Source: Vibrio comitans
GTDB lineage: Bacteria > Pseudomonadota > Gammaproteobacteria > Enterobacterales > Vibrionaceae
Assembly (NCBI GenBank): GCA_024346835.1
Contig: AP024867.1
Location: 744,001-808,000, forward strand
DNA length: 64,000 nucleotides
Direction: 5' to 3'
Numbering within the stretch: the first letter of the stretch is position 1; each line of letters opens with the position of its first letter. Shown here in pieces: positions 29,611 to 36,950 of the stretch. Under the pieces are notes generated by a model. That model did no database searches, was not told the origin of the DNA, and saw only the letters and a program-made list of their open reading frames with translations. The translations under genes were made by a program, and so were the position numbers.

Positions 29611-30396
29611 TTAAGAAAGTACGTTTTTGATAAGTGCCTCAATGACGACTAGGGTATAGTTCTGGCAATCAATAGCGGTGCGAGGCTCAAAATCTTGCTC
29701 GTGTTGGTCGGTATTTGATAGAACTCGAACACCCAAGAAAGGGACTTTATAAGCGTGTGCAACTAGGGCAACAGCGGATGTTTCCATCTCTTCTACTGAG
29801 GTACCAAATGTCTCGTGGTACCAGTTGATTCTATCCAACTCACGGTTCCACTCATCAGCGGTACCAATAACACCCTTAACCACCTTACCTTGTGAGTAAT
29901 GCCCAGCTTGCTCTAGTGCGAGTGTTACAAGTTCAGGGGTCGCAAAAAACTGCTCGTGTTCAACGACTTTGTCATCCTCTCTTAGGTGCATTGGATAACC
30001 AAGGCGTTTCCACGTTTGAGGATGCATTCCTTTTCCTTTATCAGTGAACTGTGACTTAAGCGCCGCCATATTGAAGCTACGTTCACCAACAACAATATCG
30101 CCACGATAAAGTTCTGGATCGTGCCCTCCGGCTGTACCTTGGTTAATAATGCAGGCTGGTTTGAAGTGCTCGATTGCTAGTGTTGTTGCGGCAGCAGCAT
30201 TCGCAAGTCCAATCTCAGTACGAGAGACAACAACAGGGTAGTTAAAATATTCACCTTGCCAAAACGTCCATGAAGCGATGGTGGTTTTAATCGGGTTATC
30301 TAAAGAGGCAATGAGAGCCTCTGTTTCAACATCCATGGCTCCTTGCACAAGAATAGGCTGGCCCTTTGAATGTGTTAACACTTGATTATTTTGCAT
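29611..30396 (-). CDS. MTA/SAH nucleosidase-like or purine nucleoside phosphorylase family protein
   Basis: A 261-residue protein of the PNP/Pfs superfamily. The N-terminal GAMDVETEAL matches the Pfs block with the catalytic Glu. EEMETSAVA (E205) matches the ribose-binding Met-Glu. The purine-recognising Asp of Pfs (SD in AISD) is Asn here (RVLSNTD, N228). Asp at this place recognises the 6-amino group of adenine, while Asn is found in enzymes for 6-oxopurines such as mammalian PNP. The enzyme may therefore act on inosine or guanosine and not on methylthioadenosine. It is the first gene of an operon with a nucleoside transporter and lies behind a PurR-like box. Confidence 0.82.
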   Translation of the reverse strand: MQNNQVLTHSKGQPILVQGAMDVETEALIASLDNPIKTTIASWTFWQGEYFNYPVVVSRTEIGLANAAAATTLAIEHFKPACIINQGTAGGHDPELYRGDIVVGERSFNMAALKSQFTDKGKGMHPQTWKRLGYPMHLREDDKVVEHEQFFATPELVTLALEQAGHYSQGKVVKGVIGTADEWNRELDRINWYHETFGTSVEEMETSAVALVAHAYKVPFLGVRVLSNTDQHEQDFEPRTAIDCQNYTLVVIEALIKNVLS

Positions 30397-30439
30397 AGGT
30401 AAAACTGTTCAATGAAAAAGAGCGCGGAGTCTACCAGTT

Positions 30440-30451
30440 GCAATCGTTTGC
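30440..30451 (-). promoter_or_regulatory. PurR-like operator
   Basis: On the minus strand it reads GCAAACGATTGC, one base from the classical PurR core GCAAACGTTTGC. It is 44 bases before the nucleosidase start and directly downstream of a TATAAG (-10-like) at 30461-30466, so it would cover the first transcribed bases. Confidence 0.65.
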
Positions 30452-30790
30452 TTCAATGCGCTTATATTGCTGCATAAGAGCTTAAACCTACCCATGTTTA
30501 ATTGAAGCTAGTTGTGATCATCGAAAAACATGCAGAGTATTCATAGACATAAATGCCCAGAATATTTAAGGGTATAGACAGGAACCCAAACACCAGTGAT
30601 CTCGAGTAAAGGTAACTAGATGTAACTCGGGATATTTCAGCCTATCTTGATAGTTATTTGGGCTTTAGTGAAGGCTATCAATACTCAGATAGTTCTCCGA
30701 CCTATTCAGCAAGTGTGAAAAGTTAGATAAAAGCAATCTAGAATAAATTTTTCCAAATCGCTTTGACTATTATTGGCTTATTCCAAACGT

Positions 30791-30940
30791 CATAGGCTAT
30801 TTTCAAAGAAAATTCACGTAACGAGCGTTCCTGTTGACGACCAAGAGAAAGCTCTCGATTTGTATACCAACATTTTAGGCTTTATCAAGAAAATAGAAGC
30901 ACCGCTTGGCGAATATAAATGGCTAACTTTGATGGATTAA
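30791..30940 (+). pseudogene. Remnant of a VOC (glyoxalase/bleomycin-resistance) family gene
   Basis: The frame from 30791 to the TAA at 30938-30940 reads about 49 codons and matches the start of VOC proteins: KKIHVTSVPVDDQEKALDLY, then TNILGFIKK, then APLGEYKWLTLMD. A whole VOC protein is about 120-130 residues, so two thirds is missing. No start codon is at the expected place (the frame is open upstream without ATG). A degraded gene fragment. Confidence 0.65.
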
Positions 30941-31080
30941 TTTTCTAGAGAGAGCGAGCAGAAGGTAAAACATGGAATGGCTAGCCTCATACTAGACGGT
31001 TTTCTTCGCCGCCTAAGCCCACTTCATAGTGTTTTTCATTTTGAATTTTGTTCTGCTTTGATAATAACGATCTGTTTTTA

Positions 31081-31096
31081 TGTGATTCTAGTCACA
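31081..31096 (+). promoter_or_regulatory. CRP binding site
   Basis: TGTGATTCTAGTCACA has perfect TGTGA-N6-TCACA arms. A TTTAAT -10 candidate lies 25 bases downstream, which puts the site near -44, close to a class II activating position. Confidence 0.78.
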
Positions 31097-31138
31097 ATTC
31101 TGTGGTGGCCGAACAATCTATTTAATTCACATGATATT

Positions 31139-31160
31139 CATGAAACGAAAGTGTTTCATG
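31139..31160 (+). promoter_or_regulatory. Candidate LacI-family operator
   Basis: Perfect 8-bp arms CATGAAAC and GTTTCATG are separated by GAAAGT. The position, just after the predicted start of transcription, fits repression by the LacI-type regulator encoded next. Confidence 0.6.
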
Positions 31161-31295
31161 ACTTAATTTTCACTAAATGGCGGTTAACTTGGTGAAATTG
31201 GTAGGTATTTTTCATTAAAACTGAAATTTACATTAATAAAAGTGTAATGCGCCTTCATTACTCTCTCCCACATCGAATCAGGTAAGGACACAAAG

Positions 31296-32324
31296 ATGAA
31301 CATCAAGGATGTAGCTGCGCTTTCCGGGGTTTCGCCCTCTACTGTGTCTAGGTATTTGAACCAACCAGTTTCAGTTGCGAAAGGCACTGCCGAGAAAATC
31401 GAACGCGTTATTGCGCTCACGGGTTACAACGCTGCGAAACAGGATAAAAAGGTGGAGATGAGTAAAAATCCTACCATTGGGGTCGTGATATCAAGCCTTC
31501 TCAATCCTGTATTTTCCGAAGTTGTAGCGGGTATTCAACGAAGAGCTCAACATTTTGGGTATTCAACAATCGTCATTGACACGCAATATAACTCTGAACA
31601 AGAAATGCAAGCTGTTGCTGACTTGATCAGGTTACGCGTTGAGGGTGTTGTTATGACTGTTGCCAATTCTGCAAACAATAGGGCTTTGGCTGTGCTGAAG
31701 GATTTCAACTTTCCTTATTGCTTAGTCCACAATCAGTCCACTCAAGCGCCTTGCGTTTACGTTGATAACTACCAAGCAGGGCGTGACGTCGCATTAAAGC
31801 TAATTGAGTTAGGGCATCAAAAAGTTGGCATGATAACAGGTTCATTTCAGTCGTCGGATCGAGCGAAAAAGCGTTATCAAGGGTTTAGGGATGGATTGGT
31901 AGAGCAAGGCATTCAATTAAGTGACTTACTTGAGGTTGACCAAAATAAACTCGATTCATTTGGTAAGCAAGAAACCCAAGTAATGACAGCAGATGATGCT
32001 CCAACTGCATGGTTTTGTAGTAACGATTTACTTGCATTAAAAGCAATAAACGCAGCTCGAGAGCTTGAGCTCAACGTCCCAAGCGATGTCTCTATTATAG
32101 GGTTTGATGGAATGAGCTTAGCCCAATTAATCACCCCAGGTCTTGCCACGGTTTCAGTTCCCCACTTAAGAATGGGGCAAGTCGCCGTAGACATATTATT
32201 TAATGCCAAAGCAGGCTCAAAATTAGCTACCAGCCTAGCGATGGAATACGAACTTCAAATGAACGGCTCACTCGGTGCAGCCCCAAAATCACGCTTTAAT
32301 GAACAGGCACTTATCGGAGAATAA
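31296..32324 (+). CDS. LacI-family transcriptional regulator of the G3P-diester operon
   Basis: A 342-residue regulator. Residues 1-50 form the LacI helix-turn-helix and hinge (NIKDVAALSGVSPSTVSRYL). The rest is a periplasmic-binding-protein-like sensor (PTIGVVISSLLNPVFSE, then STAWFCSNDLLALKAI-type and VSIIGFDGMSLAQLITPGLA blocks). It is the first gene of a seven-gene operon, only 2 bases before the binding-protein gene, so it is probably autoregulated. The ligand is unknown; G3P or an intact glycerophosphodiester is plausible. Confidence 0.92.
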   Translation: MNIKDVAALSGVSPSTVSRYLNQPVSVAKGTAEKIERVIALTGYNAAKQDKKVEMSKNPTIGVVISSLLNPVFSEVVAGIQRRAQHFGYSTIVIDTQYNSEQEMQAVADLIRLRVEGVVMTVANSANNRALAVLKDFNFPYCLVHNQSTQAPCVYVDNYQAGRDVALKLIELGHQKVGMITGSFQSSDRAKKRYQGFRDGLVEQGIQLSDLLEVDQNKLDSFGKQETQVMTADDAPTAWFCSNDLLALKAINAARELELNVPSDVSIIGFDGMSLAQLITPGLATVSVPHLRMGQVAVDILFNAKAGSKLATSLAMEYELQMNGSLGAAPKSRFNEQALIGE

Positions 32325-32326
32325 AA

Positions 32327-33346
32327 ATGGCTGTTAAAACACGTTCAAAATTAACTAAAGCAGCAGGAATGCTGGTTGGTCTAGCTTTTGCCTCGTTCCA
32401 GATTCAAGCATCAGATGCGATCTGCTACAACTGCCCTCCAGAATGGGCTAATTGGGGTGGGCAACTTCAGTTGATCAATAAAGAACTGGGTATTCGAGTG
32501 CCGATGGATAACAAAAACTCTGGTCAATCCCTTTCTCAGCTAGTGGCTGAGAAAAACAACCCAGTTGCGGATGTGGTGTATTACGGTGTCTCATTTGGCA
32601 TTAACGCGAAAAACCAAGAAGTTGTTGAGCCATTCAAACCTGCCAACTGGAATAAAATTCCTGAAGGAATGAAAGATCCTGAAGGTAACTGGTTTGCTAT
32701 TCACTCTGGTACGATTGGTTTCTTTGTTAACGTTGATGCGCTTGATGGTGCAGACGTACCACAAAGCTGGAACGATCTGCTAAAACCAGAATACCGAGGC
32801 ATGGTAGGGTACCTTGATCCGACTAGTGCATTTGTGGGTTATGCCAGTGCGGTCGCTGTTAACCAAGCTATGGGGGGCGATATTAATGACTTTACGCCAG
32901 CCATTGAATACTTTAAGAAGTTAAAGGCCAACCGACCAATTGTGCCAAGACAGACATCGTACGCACGTGTTATTTCAGGAGAAATCCCAATTCTTCTTGA
33001 TTATGACTTCAATGCTTACCGAGCTAAGTACAATGACTTTTCAAACGTCGAGTTTGTTATTCCTCAAGAAGGCACCATTGCCATACCTTACGTGATGAGT
33101 AAGGTGAAGAATTCACCAAACTCAGAAAATGGAGAGAAAATACTCGACTTCGTTCTTTCTGAACAAGGCCAACAACTTTGGGCCAACGCCTACTTACGTC
33201 CAGTGATTGAAGGTGTAATGGACGAAGAGACACAAAGCAAGTTCTTGCCTGATACGGAATATCAACGTGCTGGCGCAGTAGACTTTACTGCTATGTCTGC
33301 AAATCAAGCAACATTCGCTGATCGCTACCTACGTGAAGTGAACTAA
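32327..33346 (+). CDS. ABC transporter periplasmic solute-binding protein (PhnS/iron-type family)
   Basis: A 339-residue exported protein with a signal peptide ending near QIQASDA. The mature N terminus has a C-x-x-C pair (ICYNCPPEWANWG). The fold is that of class II binding proteins of the AfuA/FbpA, 2-aminoethylphosphonate and spermidine group (PVADVVYYGVSFGI, WNDLLKPEYRGMVGYLDPTS, LLDYDFNAYRAKY). The family alone does not give the ligand. The encoded enzymes downstream (GpdQ-like, G3P dehydrogenase) point to a glycerophosphodiester. Confidence 0.88.
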   Translation: MAVKTRSKLTKAAGMLVGLAFASFQIQASDAICYNCPPEWANWGGQLQLINKELGIRVPMDNKNSGQSLSQLVAEKNNPVADVVYYGVSFGINAKNQEVVEPFKPANWNKIPEGMKDPEGNWFAIHSGTIGFFVNVDALDGADVPQSWNDLLKPEYRGMVGYLDPTSAFVGYASAVAVNQAMGGDINDFTPAIEYFKKLKANRPIVPRQTSYARVISGEIPILLDYDFNAYRAKYNDFSNVEFVIPQEGTIAIPYVMSKVKNSPNSENGEKILDFVLSEQGQQLWANAYLRPVIEGVMDEETQSKFLPDTEYQRAGAVDFTAMSANQATFADRYLREVN

Positions 33347-33367
33347 TCTCAATCGTCTAAATTCGGT

Positions 33368-33386
33368 GGTGGGAGTCTATCCCACC
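33368..33386 (+). terminator. Intercistronic hairpin after the binding-protein gene
   Basis: GGTGGG (33368-33373) / CCCACC (33381-33386), loop of 7. It has no T-tract. Such hairpins often protect the upstream message, so that the binding protein is made in excess over the permeases. Confidence 0.5.
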
Positions 33387-33396
33387 CATAATTCTT

Positions 33397-34209
33397 ATGA
33401 AAAATAATAATCTTTCCATTTTGCTGGCCCTGCCTGCATTAATCATTAGTTGTGCCTTCTTTTTGTTGCCTGTTGTTCAGTTGATTCAGGTGTCATTGGT
33501 GGACGGTGGAGCGAAAAGTTACTTGTACATTTTGACTCGACCTGTGTACTTAAAAAGTTTGTTTTCAACAGTGACACTCGCAGCGTTAGTCACCGTGGTT
33601 AGCCTTGCTATTGCAACAGTCAGCGGTCTGTTTCTGACCCGTTATGAGTTCAAAGGAAAAGAGCTATTGGTAGCTATGCTGAGTTTTCCTCTTGCATTTC
33701 CGGGCGTTGTTATAGGTTTTTTTGTCATCATGCTTTCGGGTCGTCAGGGTCTATTTGCTCACGCTGGGCTGTTGTTAGCCGGGGAACGTTGGATGTTTGC
33801 ATACTCTATCGCGGGTCTATTTCTTGGTTACCTCTACTTCTCTATTCCACGAGTTGTACTAACTGTGATGGGAGCGGCAGAAAAGCTTGATCATAACTTG
33901 CTCGAAGCGGGGCGCTCCTTAGGTGCTAATCGTTGGCAAATCTTTAAAGATGTAACCTTACCTGCACTTAAACCAGGGTTAATTTCATCTGGTTCCATCT
34001 GTTTTGCGACGTCGATGGGGGCTTTTGGTACTGCTTTTACACTTGCAACCAACATCAACGTATTGCCGATGACCATCTATACCGAGTTTACCCTGAATGC
34101 GAATTTCGCTATGGCAGCTGCATTGAGTTTGATCCTTGGCTTCGTTACTTGGGTGTGTTTGGCTCTGGCCAAAAGGCAAGGTAACTCTGCCGTTGCGATG
34201 GGAGGTTAA
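33397..34209 (+). CDS. ABC transporter permease, first subunit
   Basis: A 270-residue inner-membrane protein with six hydrophobic segments and the EAA loop (LLEAGRSLGANRWQIFKDVTLP) that docks on the ATPase. It resembles PotB/PhnU-type permeases. No obvious Shine-Dalgarno sequence is visible before its ATG, which follows the intercistronic hairpin by 10 bases; translation may be weaker than that of the binding protein. Confidence 0.9.
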   Translation: MKNNNLSILLALPALIISCAFFLLPVVQLIQVSLVDGGAKSYLYILTRPVYLKSLFSTVTLAALVTVVSLAIATVSGLFLTRYEFKGKELLVAMLSFPLAFPGVVIGFFVIMLSGRQGLFAHAGLLLAGERWMFAYSIAGLFLGYLYFSIPRVVLTVMGAAEKLDHNLLEAGRSLGANRWQIFKDVTLPALKPGLISSGSICFATSMGAFGTAFTLATNINVLPMTIYTEFTLNANFAMAAALSLILGFVTWVCLALAKRQGNSAVAMGG

Positions 34210-34211
34210 TC

Positions 34212-35000
34212 ATGAAGAAAGACAAATACTTTTTTGCACAACTGTTGTTCACACTGCTTGTTTGTGCATTCTTAATTGTGCCAGTGATCATGTCTGTGGT
34301 GGCTGGATTGACGAACAATTACTTTGTTGGGATGAAAAGTGGCTTTACTTTCCGCTGGGTAGAGCAAGTTTGGACTCTGTACTCCAATACCATTTGGCTC
34401 ACGCTAAAAATCGCCGTGGCGACAACTATTATTAATGTTTTAGTAGGGGTTCCGTGTGCGTATGTTTTAGCAAAAAGCAAAAGTCGCTGGGCTTCGTTGT
34501 TAGATGAAATTCTAACGCTGCCTATCGCAATTCCAGGTATGGCGATCTCTTTAGGTTTGATTCTCGCTTACGGTGGTTATAGCGATTTCCGATCAAGTTG
34601 GATGTTTATTCTAGTAGGTCACGTCATCTTTACCTTGCCATTTATGATGAAGTCGGTGCTAGCGATCCTTCAGAGCATTAACTTTTCGGTGCTTGAAGAA
34701 GGGGCTGCAAGTCTTGGCGCCAGTTTCTGGCAACGATTCTTCCACGTTATCGTACCTAACTGCAAAGCGGGCATAGTCACAGGTATGTTAATGACACTGA
34801 CTTTATCGATTGGGGAGTTTAACCTAACTTGGATGCTGCATACTCCATTAACGAAAACACTCCCAGTAGGGCTGGCGGACTCTTACGCATCAATGCGTTT
34901 GGAAATTAGCTCTGCTTACACACTTATTTTCCTTTGTCTTATTTTACCCCTGTTGGTGCTTGCGCAGCTGCTCAACAGAAAGCCAGTAACCAATAGCTAA
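34212..35000 (+). CDS. ABC transporter permease, second subunit
   Basis: A 262-residue PotC/PhnV-like permease with six hydrophobic segments and the EAA loop (LEEGAASLGASFWQRFFHVI). It starts 2 bases after the first permease, so the two are translationally coupled, with GGGAGG at the end of the upstream gene as ribosome binding site. The two permeases form the membrane heterodimer. Confidence 0.9.
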   Translation: MKKDKYFFAQLLFTLLVCAFLIVPVIMSVVAGLTNNYFVGMKSGFTFRWVEQVWTLYSNTIWLTLKIAVATTIINVLVGVPCAYVLAKSKSRWASLLDEILTLPIAIPGMAISLGLILAYGGYSDFRSSWMFILVGHVIFTLPFMMKSVLAILQSINFSVLEEGAASLGASFWQRFFHVIVPNCKAGIVTGMLMTLTLSIGEFNLTWMLHTPLTKTLPVGLADSYASMRLEISSAYTLIFLCLILPLLVLAQLLNRKPVTNS

Positions 35001-35008
35001 GAACTCAC

Positions 35009-36085
35009 ATGATGTTAAAACAAGAAAATGGCGTAGAAATTACGCTCAACAATATTACCAAGACGTTTGATGACGGCACTTTAGCACTTAAGCCAACTGA
35101 CCTTGTGATTGAAGAAGGTGAGATTTTAGTTTTGCTCGGTCCTTCCGGCTGCGGTAAAACCACGACTCTGCGCCTGATTGCGGGATTGGAGTTTGCTGAT
35201 GAAAATGGTGGCCAGATATTATTTGGTGACAGAGATGTCACTGCGCAACCTATTGAGCAGCGTAAAGTCGGAATGGTGTTTCAGTCATATGCGCTATTTC
35301 CTAACATGAACGTAAGTGAAAACATCACCTATGGTCTTAAGGTTCGAGGTATTGATTCAGCGGTTCGCGAGAAAAAGTTGAAAGAAATGCTGATGATGTT
35401 TGATTTAGAGAAGTATGCAAGCCGAGGCGTGCACCAATTGTCTGGTGGCCAGCGTCAAAGGGTAGCACTAGCGCGTGCAATCATTACCGAACCAGATGTT
35501 CTCTTGCTTGATGAGCCACTATCCGCACTGGATGCGTTGCTGAAGCAACGCTTAAGAGGGGATATTCGAACTTTATTGAAAAACTTAGGCATTACCGCGG
35601 TTTATGTTACGCACGATCAAGAGGAAGCAATGGCGATGGGAGACCGTATTGCGGTTCTCGATCATGGTGAGATTGCTCAAATTGGCTCAGCGAAAGAGAT
35701 CTATTTACAACCGAACAGCAGCTTTGTGGCAGATTTTATCGGGCAAATGAACCGATTTGAAGGCCAAGTTGATGATGATGTCTTGCGTCTCGATACAGGT
35801 AAAAGCCTACATTTACCCAGCACTATCGTTGATGGCAATACAACGCTTAACGTTATGCTAAGGCCGGAAGATATTAAGCTTACGGAAATCACCAGTGAAG
35901 AAAGTACATTAACTGGGACTGTGGCAAGCACTGTTTTCCTTGGTGATAGATCGCGAGTCATGCTCGCAGGTGTAGTTAACAATACACAAATCATGGTCGA
36001 TTGCTTCGAGCGCGTCGATTATAAAGCGGGGCAAGTAGTGACGTTATCATTTGACCCTTCTCGCCTAATTCCACTAAAGAAATAA
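35009..36085 (+). CDS. ABC transporter ATP-binding protein
   Basis: A 358-residue ATPase of the PotA/FbpC/PhnT type. Walker A GPSGCGKT (44-51), signature LSGGQRQR (144-151), Walker B LLLDEP (165-170) and a C-terminal TOBE-like regulatory domain (from about residue 240) are intact. It energises the importer formed with the two permeases and the binding protein upstream. Starts 8 bases after the second permease. Confidence 0.94.
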   Translation: MMLKQENGVEITLNNITKTFDDGTLALKPTDLVIEEGEILVLLGPSGCGKTTTLRLIAGLEFADENGGQILFGDRDVTAQPIEQRKVGMVFQSYALFPNMNVSENITYGLKVRGIDSAVREKKLKEMLMMFDLEKYASRGVHQLSGGQRQRVALARAIITEPDVLLLDEPLSALDALLKQRLRGDIRTLLKNLGITAVYVTHDQEEAMAMGDRIAVLDHGEIAQIGSAKEIYLQPNSSFVADFIGQMNRFEGQVDDDVLRLDTGKSLHLPSTIVDGNTTLNVMLRPEDIKLTEITSEESTLTGTVASTVFLGDRSRVMLAGVVNNTQIMVDCFERVDYKAGQVVTLSFDPSRLIPLKK

Positions 36086-36088
36086 GTC

Positions 36089-36904
36089 ATGTTGATTGCA
36101 CAGCTAACAGATTTACATATTAAAAAGGGCGGTAAGAAAGCTTATCGTCGTGTAGACACACTTGACTGTTTACGTAAGGCGGTTAGCCATCTTAACCGCC
36201 TTAAACCAAGGCCTGATTATCTGGTGATCACAGGAGATCTAGGCGATTTTGGTACACCTGAAGAGTATCAAGTAATCAAGCAAGAACTGCTGAAAGTAGA
36301 GATGCCGATGTTGATCGTTCCAGGTAATCACGACCATCGAGACAATTTGCGTAAGGGGCTAAAAGAGCTTGTTGATTTCGACCACCCAGAGTTTTGTAAT
36401 TTTGCCGTGAGCTATGAGGAACAGGTACTAATCGGGCTTGACAGTTCAGTGATAGGAAAGCCATATGGCCGCTTATCTGCAGAGACGTTGTTATGGCTAG
36501 AAGAGACCCTTGAACAGCATCAATGTAAGCCTGCTTTACTGTTCTTACATCACCCGCCGATGACGGTGGGGCTAGGTCACATGGATGTGCAAAACTTACA
36601 AAACGCTGATGAGTTATCTTCTGTGCTGAGCAGATTTAGTAATATCCGAGGGATGATTGCAGGGCATTTACACAGACCGATTACGGCATTGTGGAACTCA
36701 CTGCCAGTTTGGGTAGGGCCATCTCATAGCCACTCTGTAACTTTAGATTTGGATAAAAATGCGCCTTCATCTTTTTCACTTGAGCCGAACGCGATTCAAC
36801 TTCTCAAATTTGAAGGGGATTCGGTGGTGTCACACATTAGCTACATTAGTGACAGTGAAGGGCCGTACCCTTTCTTTAATGCTCAAGGCAACTTAATCGA
36901 CTAG
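36089..36904 (+). CDS. GpdQ-like glycerophosphodiester phosphodiesterase (metallophosphoesterase)
   Basis: A 271-residue class III phosphodiesterase, very like GpdQ of Enterobacter aerogenes in length and motif spacing. The two-metal site is complete: D8 and H10 (LTDLH), D50 (TGD), N80 (GNHD), H154 (LHHPP), H193 and H195 (GHLH). GpdQ cleaves glycerophosphodiesters such as glycerophosphoethanolamine to sn-glycerol-3-phosphate and an alcohol; relatives (CpdA) cleave cAMP. No signal peptide, so it works on imported substrate. The next gene oxidises G3P, which favours the GpdQ role over cAMP turnover. Starts 3 bases after the ATPase gene. Confidence 0.88.
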   Translation: MLIAQLTDLHIKKGGKKAYRRVDTLDCLRKAVSHLNRLKPRPDYLVITGDLGDFGTPEEYQVIKQELLKVEMPMLIVPGNHDHRDNLRKGLKELVDFDHPEFCNFAVSYEEQVLIGLDSSVIGKPYGRLSAETLLWLEETLEQHQCKPALLFLHHPPMTVGLGHMDVQNLQNADELSSVLSRFSNIRGMIAGHLHRPITALWNSLPVWVGPSHSHSVTLDLDKNAPSSFSLEPNAIQLLKFEGDSVVSHISYISDSEGPYPFFNAQGNLID

Positions 36905-36950
36905 CCTGCTGCGGCGCAGTCACTTGGTTAAACCCAATGCGGAAAATACA

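Larger units (their letters stand above)
30941..31295. other. Promoter region of the glycerophosphodiester-type operon
   Basis: No gene is supported. It holds a perfect CRP site (31081-31096), a -10-like TTTAAT (31121-31126) and a candidate LacI-type operator (31139-31160), followed by about 135 bases of leader. Confidence 0.5.

Noticed and set aside
30977..31195. A 72-codon plus-strand frame with a hydrophobic stretch
   Set aside because: It runs through the CRP site and the operator dyad and has no ribosome binding site; chance frame.
32327..36085. Reading the ABC importer as iron, spermidine or 2-aminoethylphosphonate uptake
   Set aside because: The family allows it, but the enzymes in the same operon act on glycerophosphodiesters and G3P, and no phosphonate or iron genes are nearby.
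36089..36904. cAMP phosphodiesterase (CpdA) assignment
   Set aside because: Metal-site spacing is shared, but length, GpdQ-like start and the G3P dehydrogenase downstream favour the glycerophosphodiester role. Not fully excluded.
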